Source: Hymenobacter nitidus
GTDB lineage: Bacteria > Bacteroidota > Bacteroidia > Cytophagales > Hymenobacteraceae
Assembly (NCBI RefSeq): GCF_020447315.1
Contig: NZ_JAJADQ010000002.1
Location: 434,001-498,000 of the forward strand
Reading direction: 5' to 3'
Length of the DNA stretch: 64,000 nucleotides
This document shows, one piece after another, positions 59,889 to 64,000 of this stretch (the first letter of the stretch is position 1; the number at the start of each line of letters is the position of its first letter). A model generated the notes under the pieces. That model ran no database searches. It saw nothing but the letters and a program-made list of their open reading frames with translations, and had not been told where the DNA came from. The position numbers and the translations under genes are program-made.

Positions 59889-60596
59889 ATGCCCCACCTG
59901 CTTATCGACGACCTGCGCATCGAAGTCGTCCGCAAGAATATCCGCAGCCTGCGCCTGACCGTGTACGCCCCCGACGGGCGGGTGCGGGTGGCGGCCCCGC
60001 TGCGCACGGCCGATGCCGCCATTCACGCCTTCATTACCACCCGCCGCGCCTGGATTCGCAAGCACCAGGAGCAGTTTGCGGCCCGCGAGCAGCCGGTAGC
60101 CCTGCAGTTCGTCACCGGGGAAACCCACCTCTACCAGGGCCAGGGCTACCCGCTACGCGTGCTCAGCGGCCCGGCTACCGGCCGGGTGCAGCTTACCCAG
60201 GACGGCTACCTGGATTTATTTATTGCCGAAAACAGCACCCGGGAGCAGCGCGAAAAGGCCCTCAGCACCTGGTACCGCGCCCGCCTCAAAGAGCAGCTGC
60301 CGGTCTTGGCGGCCCGCTGGGAGCCGGTCGTGGGCGCGCGGGCCAACGTGTACGCCATCAAGCAGATGCGCACCCGCTGGGGCACCTGCAGCATCCGGGC
60401 CCGGCGCATCTGGCTGAACCTGGAGCTGATCAAGCAGCCCCCGCACTGCCTGGAATACGTGGTGGTGCACGAGCTGGTGCACCTGCACGAGCGGCTGCAC
60501 AACGCCCGCTTCTGGGGGCTGATGGACCAGTTTATGCCTGACTGGCGCCCGGCCAAGCAGGCCCTGCGCTCGGTACACCTGAAGCCCTGCGGCTGA
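59889..60596 (+). CDS. YgjP-like (DUF45/M48-related) metallopeptidase
   Basis: 235 residues from ATG 59889. The zinc site HELVHLHERLHNARFW has His194-Glu195 and His198, followed by a third ligand in the same helix-loop. Upstream, KQMRTRWGTCSIRARRIWLNLELI is the family's highly conserved block (in two parts around RTRWGTC). Members are soluble cytoplasmic enzymes of uncertain substrate and are often near restriction systems. Nothing of that sort is near here. Confidence 0.93.
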   Translation: MPHLLIDDLRIEVVRKNIRSLRLTVYAPDGRVRVAAPLRTADAAIHAFITTRRAWIRKHQEQFAAREQPVALQFVTGETHLYQGQGYPLRVLSGPATGRVQLTQDGYLDLFIAENSTREQREKALSTWYRARLKEQLPVLAARWEPVVGARANVYAIKQMRTRWGTCSIRARRIWLNLELIKQPPHCLEYVVVHELVHLHERLHNARFWGLMDQFMPDWRPAKQALRSVHLKPCG

Positions 60597-60622
60597 GCTT
60601 GGTTCCTCGTTGCTCAAGTTAG

Positions 60623-60770
60623 AACGTCATGTCGAGCCGCAGCGAGACATCCCGCGCGCTGCCGTTGCAAACTATAACTACACGCAACCGCAAGAACAAT
60701 CCTGCCGAGCGCAGTCGAAGCATAACAACGCTAATGCATGCGCGATGCCTCCCGTTGGCCGGCATGACTG
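60623..60770. repeat. Dispersed intergenic repeat with two degenerate copies
   Basis: GTCATGTCGAGCCGCAGCGA (60627-60646) and CCTGCCGAGCGCAGTCGAAG (60701-60720) are related in the same direction. AACGTCATG (60623-60631) is echoed inverted as GGCATGAC (60760-60768). Word style and position suggest an interspersed repeat or mini-element. I cannot check other copies. Confidence 0.5.
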
Positions 60771-60833
60771 CATGATCCTCCGGCGGATTCCGCTAATTCC
60801 TGAATACCTTTCCGCCTATTCTTAGCCCCGCCG

Positions 60834-62240
60834 ATGCTGCTTACTATCACCACGACCCACCAGCCCGCCACCGACCTGGGCTATTTGCTGCACAAGAACC
60901 CGGCCCGTCTGCAAACCATCGACATTGCCTACGGGCAGGCCCACATCTTTTACCCCGAAGCCACGGCCGAGCGCTGCACGGCGGCCCTGCTGCTTGATAT
61001 TGACCCCATCGGGCTGGTGCGCAACCACCGGGGCCCGGCCGGGGAAGGCTTTGCCCTGGAACAATACGTGAACGACCGGCCCTACGCGGCCTCCTCGTTT
61101 CTGAGCACGGCTCTTTCCAAAGCCTTCAACACGGCCATGAACGGCACCTGCAAGGACCGGCCCGAGCTGCCCGAGGTGCTTTTGCCCCTGGAAGCCACCG
61201 TGGCCGTGGTGCCGGCCGCCAACGCCGAGCAGCTGCGCCGCCTGTTTGCGCCCCTGGGCTACGAAATCGACACCCAGGCTTACCCGCTCGACCCCACGGT
61301 GCCCGAGTGGGGCGAGAGCCGCTACTTTACCCTGCAGCTGCGCCACCCGGCCCTGCGCCTGCGTGACCTGCTCAGCCACCTCTACGTGCTCATTCCGGTG
61401 CTCGACAACGACAAGCACTACTGGGTAAACGAGGCCGAGGCCGACAAGCTGCTGCACCGCGGCGCGGCCTGGCTGCCCCAGCACCCCGACCGGGAGTTTA
61501 TCACCCGCCGCTACCTGCGCAACCTGGCCGAATTCGTGAACCCCACGCTGGAGCGCCTGCTCGACGGGGATGAGCCAGTGAGTCCGCTGGTGCTGGCGGC
61601 CGCCACCGAGGCAGACGCGCCCGAACCTGCCCAGGCCAAGCAGAGCCTGCACGACCAGCGCCTGGACCGGGTGGCCGAGGAAATCCGCCGCCTCGGGGCC
61701 CGGCGCGTGCTAGATCTGGGCTGCGGGGAAGGCAAGCTGGTGCGCCGCCTGCTGGCTCAGCCGCAGGTAGAGCATATTTTGGGCCTCGACGTGTCGGTGC
61801 GCGAACTGCAGCGGGCCCAGCAGCGCCTGCACGTGGCCGAGATGCCCCCGCGCCAGCGCGAGCGGCTCACCCTCACCCAGGGCTCCCTGCTCTACCACGA
61901 CCCGCGCCTGGCCGGCTACGACGCGGCGGCAGTCGTGGAAGTTATCGAGCATCTCGACGAAAGCCGGCTGGCCGCGTTTGAGCAGGTGGTTTTTGCCCGC
62001 GCCCAGCCCGGGGCCGTGCTCGTGACGACGCCCAACGCCGACTACAATCAGCGCTACGAAAGCCTCTCGGCCGGCGAGTTTCGCCACCAGGACCACCGCT
62101 TCGAATGGAGCCGGGAGCAATTCTCGGCCTGGGCCGCGGGTGTGGCCGAACGCCACGGCTACCGGGTACGCATTGAGCCGCTGGGTCCGGAAGCCGGGGA
62201 GTTCGGGACTCCGTCGCAGCTGGCCGTGTTTGAGCGGTAG
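60834..62240 (+). CDS. hen1: RNA 3'-terminal 2'-O-methyltransferase Hen1 (bacterial)
   Basis: 468 residues. The N-terminal domain (about 1-245) is the bacterial Hen1 ligase-activating part (RYFTLQLRHPALRLRDLLSH, HYWVNEAEADKLL). The C-terminal methyltransferase (about 260-468) has SAM site VLDLGCGEGKLVRRL, the metal site EVIEHLDESRL and HQDHRFEWSREQF, completing the E-x-x-E-H and second His ligands. Hen1 methylates the 2'-OH of the 3'-terminal nucleotide during RNA repair and normally works with Pnkp encoded next to it. Here the next gene is an unrelated, oppositely oriented gene, so the pair is broken up. Confidence 0.94.
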   Translation: MLLTITTTHQPATDLGYLLHKNPARLQTIDIAYGQAHIFYPEATAERCTAALLLDIDPIGLVRNHRGPAGEGFALEQYVNDRPYAASSFLSTALSKAFNTAMNGTCKDRPELPEVLLPLEATVAVVPAANAEQLRRLFAPLGYEIDTQAYPLDPTVPEWGESRYFTLQLRHPALRLRDLLSHLYVLIPVLDNDKHYWVNEAEADKLLHRGAAWLPQHPDREFITRRYLRNLAEFVNPTLERLLDGDEPVSPLVLAAATEADAPEPAQAKQSLHDQRLDRVAEEIRRLGARRVLDLGCGEGKLVRRLLAQPQVEHILGLDVSVRELQRAQQRLHVAEMPPRQRERLTLTQGSLLYHDPRLAGYDAAAVVEVIEHLDESRLAAFEQVVFARAQPGAVLVTTPNADYNQRYESLSAGEFRHQDHRFEWSREQFSAWAAGVAERHGYRVRIEPLGPEAGEFGTPSQLAVFER

Positions 62241-62281
62241 CCCCGGACCGGGCCCGGTTTCTGGCCGGGCTACCGGCAACG

Positions 62282-62539
62282 TCAGCGGAGGATTTTACCG
62301 CGCAGGTCCCAGTGGCTCGACTTGACCGTTACGCCGTCGGGCTCCCGCTTGATGGTGCGCGTGTACCGCTCACCGGCAATGAGTCCATCGGGCCGGCGCT
62401 TGCCGAAAAACAGCGTTACCGGCTCGCCGTACTCGTTGGTAACGAAGGTGATGTCGTAGCCTTTGAACACGTCGTCGATGCTGGTTTTCGGCTCGAAGGT
62501 CTTGCTCAGCTTCTTATCTAAGTCGGGGTGCAGGGGCAT
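62282..62539 (-). CDS. Small basic protein, unknown function
   Basis: 85 residues from ATG at 62539. It contains DDVFKGYDITFVTNEYGEPV, FFGKRRPDGLIAGERY and a C-terminal HWDLRGK. Soluble, basic, with no signal peptide. No family recognised with certainty. The frame is well kept with genome-like codons, and the gene is converging on hen1, so I regard it as real. Confidence 0.65.
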   Translation of the reverse strand: MPLHPDLDKKLSKTFEPKTSIDDVFKGYDITFVTNEYGEPVTLFFGKRRPDGLIAGERYTRTIKREPDGVTVKSSHWDLRGKILR

Positions 62540-62589
62540 GGCGCAGGAAATAAACAGGTACCGTGTTTCTACGGCAATTCCCGCTGGCA

Positions 62590-62620
62590 GATGCCCCGCC
62601 AGATTATCCGGCGGGGCATC
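62590..62620. terminator. Hairpin between the small gene and the DoxX gene
   Basis: GATGCCCCGCC (62590-62600) pairs with GGCGGGGCATC (62610-62620), followed by GTTCCGCTTTT on the plus strand. For the minus-strand DoxX gene it is 70 bases downstream and reads TTGCC-type flank, so its use there is uncertain. Confidence 0.6.
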
Positions 62621-62690
62621 GTTCCGCTTTTACTCACCCGTGGCAAGCCTCTCAACTCTGTGGCAAACCCGATGTAGCGACTGGCCGGGG

Positions 62691-63071
62691 CTATTGTGCG
62701 CCGGCTGCGGGGGTGGAAACGGTCAAAAACGCCGACCGGTCGCGCACGAAGGCCGCCACCCAGACCAGAGTCAGAATAAGGATGGGTGCTACCGGGCTGC
62801 GGCCGTGCGAGAGGTCGGTGGCAATGGCGCCGGCAAAGTAGCTGGTGAGCAGCAGCAGGCCCAGCTTCATGGTTTGGGGAAAGAGAAACAGGGCCGTGAA
62901 GAGCAGCTCCATAGCTCCCAGCGCCAGGCGCAGATGCGGTACGCCGACTTCGGCAAGCACCTTTTCAATGTCGGGCCCACCCACCAGCTTCATGATGCCG
63001 CTGGCCAGGATCATCAGGGCGGGCACGGCCGTGAGCAGGCCGGCAAATACGGTTTTCTTGTTAAGGGTCAT
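62691..63071 (-). CDS. DoxX-like membrane protein
   Basis: 126 residues from ATG at 63071 (MTLNKKTVFAGLLTAVP). Four membrane helices. The layout AGLLTAVPALMILASGIMKL, EKVLAEVGVPHLRLALGAMELL, then FLFPQTMKLGLLLLTSYFAG (each shortened here) fits the DoxX-like family. These proteins are linked to redox and thiol stress in other bacteria. It is divergent from an HxlR regulator gene, a classic pair, and probably is its target. Confidence 0.85.
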   Translation of the reverse strand: MTLNKKTVFAGLLTAVPALMILASGIMKLVGGPDIEKVLAEVGVPHLRLALGAMELLFTALFLFPQTMKLGLLLLTSYFAGAIATDLSHGRSPVAPILILTLVWVAAFVRDRSAFLTVSTPAAGAQ

Positions 63072-63186
63072 CGGCGTAAAAAGTCGTAGGCAGTGAAAAA
63101 CAACGCTGTAGCCGGCCGGCGGTGGCGGGCTGGTGCCGGCAAAGGTGGCGCCCAACCGGGTATATTCCGGATAGTGGTTACCCAAA

Positions 63187-63200
63187 GGATACCGGTATCC
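63187..63200. promoter_or_regulatory. 14-base perfect palindrome, candidate HxlR operator
   Basis: GGATACCGGTATCC is self-complementary and lies in the 167-base divergent region between doxX-like and hxlR-like genes, 39 bases before the hxlR ATG. HxlR regulators are dimers that bind such palindromes. A second partial TATTCCGGATA sequence precedes it at 63164-63174. Confidence 0.55.
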
Positions 63201-63238
63201 TCGGAGCTACCCAGCTGATTTCTAGCGACCTTTACCCC

Positions 63239-63646
63239 ATGCCGATACCCCAGCCCCTGCCTTCGCACCACGAGTGCACCGGCGCCATGCGCTCCGTGCG
63301 CGACTCCCTCGACCTGCTCGGCGGCAAGTGGAAGCTGCCCATTATTCTGGGGCTGAGCGGGGGGCCAAAACGCTTCAAGCAACTCCAGCGCGAGGTGACG
63401 GGCATTACCGCCAAAATGCTGAGCAAGGAACTCAAGGAGCTGGAAATGAACGGGCTGCTGACCCGCCAGGTGCAGGCCGACGCCGTGCCCGTGGCCGTGA
63501 CCTACACGCTGGCCGAGTACGGCCATACCCTGTTTCCCGTCATCGAGGCCCTGCACGCCTGGGGCCAGCAGCACCGCGCCCACATCATGCGCCCGGCCCC
63601 GTTGCCAGCCCCGCCCACTGCGGTTGCCGAAGAGGTGCTGGCGTAG
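63239..63646 (+). CDS. HxlR-family transcriptional regulator
   Basis: 135 residues from ATG 63239 (MPIPQPLPSHHECTG). Winged-helix HxlR signature: HECTGAMRSVRDSLDLLGGKWKLPIILGL (in part LLGGKWKLPII), RFKQLQREVTGITAKMLSKELKELE and VTYTLAEYGHTLFPVIEAL. A Cys in the HECTG position corresponds to the redox-sensitive Cys of some members. It likely responds to electrophile or redox stress and controls the divergent DoxX gene. Confidence 0.93.
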   Translation: MPIPQPLPSHHECTGAMRSVRDSLDLLGGKWKLPIILGLSGGPKRFKQLQREVTGITAKMLSKELKELEMNGLLTRQVQADAVPVAVTYTLAEYGHTLFPVIEALHAWGQQHRAHIMRPAPLPAPPTAVAEEVLA

Positions 63647-63822
63647 CGCTGCGGCAGGCTCAGGGCGTGCCGGACCGGGCAAGCCAGTAAAATAATTCGG
63701 GGCTGCGTGTGGCCGCAAATCCCTACCGCAGAACAGGAAAGAGGATTATTGCCAGACCCCGGCGGGCAAAGTGCGGCAAGCTTGCGTACTTTTGTGCTTT
63801 CCTATTCCCGCTTTCTCTGCTT

Positions 63823-64000
63823 ATGAAGGTTTTGCTGACGCTACTCCTGGCCGTTTGCTGGCTACAGCTGTCTGCGCAGCAGCCTTCGGCGCTGAGTGTC
63901 CATACCAATACGAAAGCGCAGATCCGGCTTACCTACCCCGAAACCTGGCAGCGCCACCGCAGCGAAGACCGCACGGAAGTAACCTGGTATGCCAGCACCC
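63823..64000 (+). CDS. Secreted protein, 3' end outside window
   Basis: The ATG at 63823 opens a signal peptide (MKVLLTLLLAVCWLQLSAQQ) and about 40 more residues (LTYPETWQRHRSEDRTEVTW). The reading frame runs off the window end. A TACTTTTG element at 63787-63794, 29 bases upstream, could be its -7 promoter element. Too short to assign. Confidence 0.65.
   Translation, partial: MKVLLTLLLAVCWLQLSAQQPSALSVHTNTKAQIRLTYPETWQRHRSEDRTEVTWYAST

Noticed and set aside
1..64000. CRISPR arrays, complete insertion sequences, prophage, rRNA or tRNA genes
   Set aside because: I looked for direct repeats with spacers, transposase motifs, attachment duplications and tRNA/rRNA signatures and saw none that hold up by eye.

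Overview
The window looks like chromosome from a GC-rich Bacteroidota, most probably the Hymenobacter group (Cytophagales). This is inferred from several signs. There is a peptidase with a type IX secretion (T9SS) sorting domain, TonB-linked outer-membrane proteins, a macroglobulin with a TonB-plug segment, and a fused hisB. Shine-Dalgarno sequences are mostly absent. Several genes have TAnnTTTG-type promoter elements, with TTTG about 18-20 bases further upstream. Nothing here fixes the species. Most of the window is ordinary core chromosome. The accessory-looking parts are about 31.2-33.2 kb (AT-rich), the toxin-antitoxin spot at 38.4-40 kb and several dispersed palindromic repeats.

Layout. 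1-7.6 kb is an envelope cluster: a TPR protein cut by the window edge, an outer-membrane barrel, an HU-like/SPOR membrane protein, an ExbB-ExbD proton channel and a TonB-type protein. 7.7-19.3 kb holds folC, trmB, a DinB-like enzyme, a divergent TrpF-like protein, mnmA, a lipoprotein, a T9SS-exported subtilase, a small zinc-ribbon protein, rpe and a TonB-dependent receptor. 20.4-29.7 kb is a complete histidine operon (hisG-D-C, two RNA-repair-type genes, hisB-H-A-F-IE). It is preceded by a good promoter and a short leader peptide rich in histidine codons, so attenuation control is likely. 29.7-31.1 kb is a glycosyltransferase/LAB_N membrane pair. 31.2-33.2 kb is an AT-rich patch with one orphan winged-helix-like gene. 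33.3-38.3 kb has a TPR protein, gyrA, a small lipoprotein and an HD hydrolase.

38.4-40 kb is a Xre/ParS-RES toxin-antitoxin pair tail-to-tail with kptA. 40.2-42.1 kb has a small unknown gene and a porin with a possible leader terminator. 42.2-46.5 kb (minus strand) encodes a two-component system, an NtrC-type regulator and a PAS/HAMP kinase, with an outer-membrane barrel between them. 46.7-52.4 kb (minus strand) is the least familiar set: an ABC ATPase and permease of nitrate/sulfonate type, a membrane-anchored substrate-binding domain fused to an OmpA peptidoglycan-binding domain, a PspA-like membrane protein and a coiled-coil protein. 52.7-64 kb has a secreted nuclease, a 1999-residue macroglobulin with an inserted TonB-plug segment, a YgjP-type metallopeptidase, the RNA 3'-end methyltransferase Hen1 without its usual Pnkp neighbour, and a DoxX/HxlR pair.

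Two themes stand out. First, RNA end chemistry: a T4 Pnk-like 5'-kinase overlapping a Thg1-like 3'-5' polymerase inside the his operon, plus KptA and Hen1 elsewhere in the same 64 kb. Second, the ABC/OmpA/PspA-like cluster, which appears built to connect inner membrane, peptidoglycan and membrane-stress response. Both are inferences from family recognition and gene order, not demonstrated systems.
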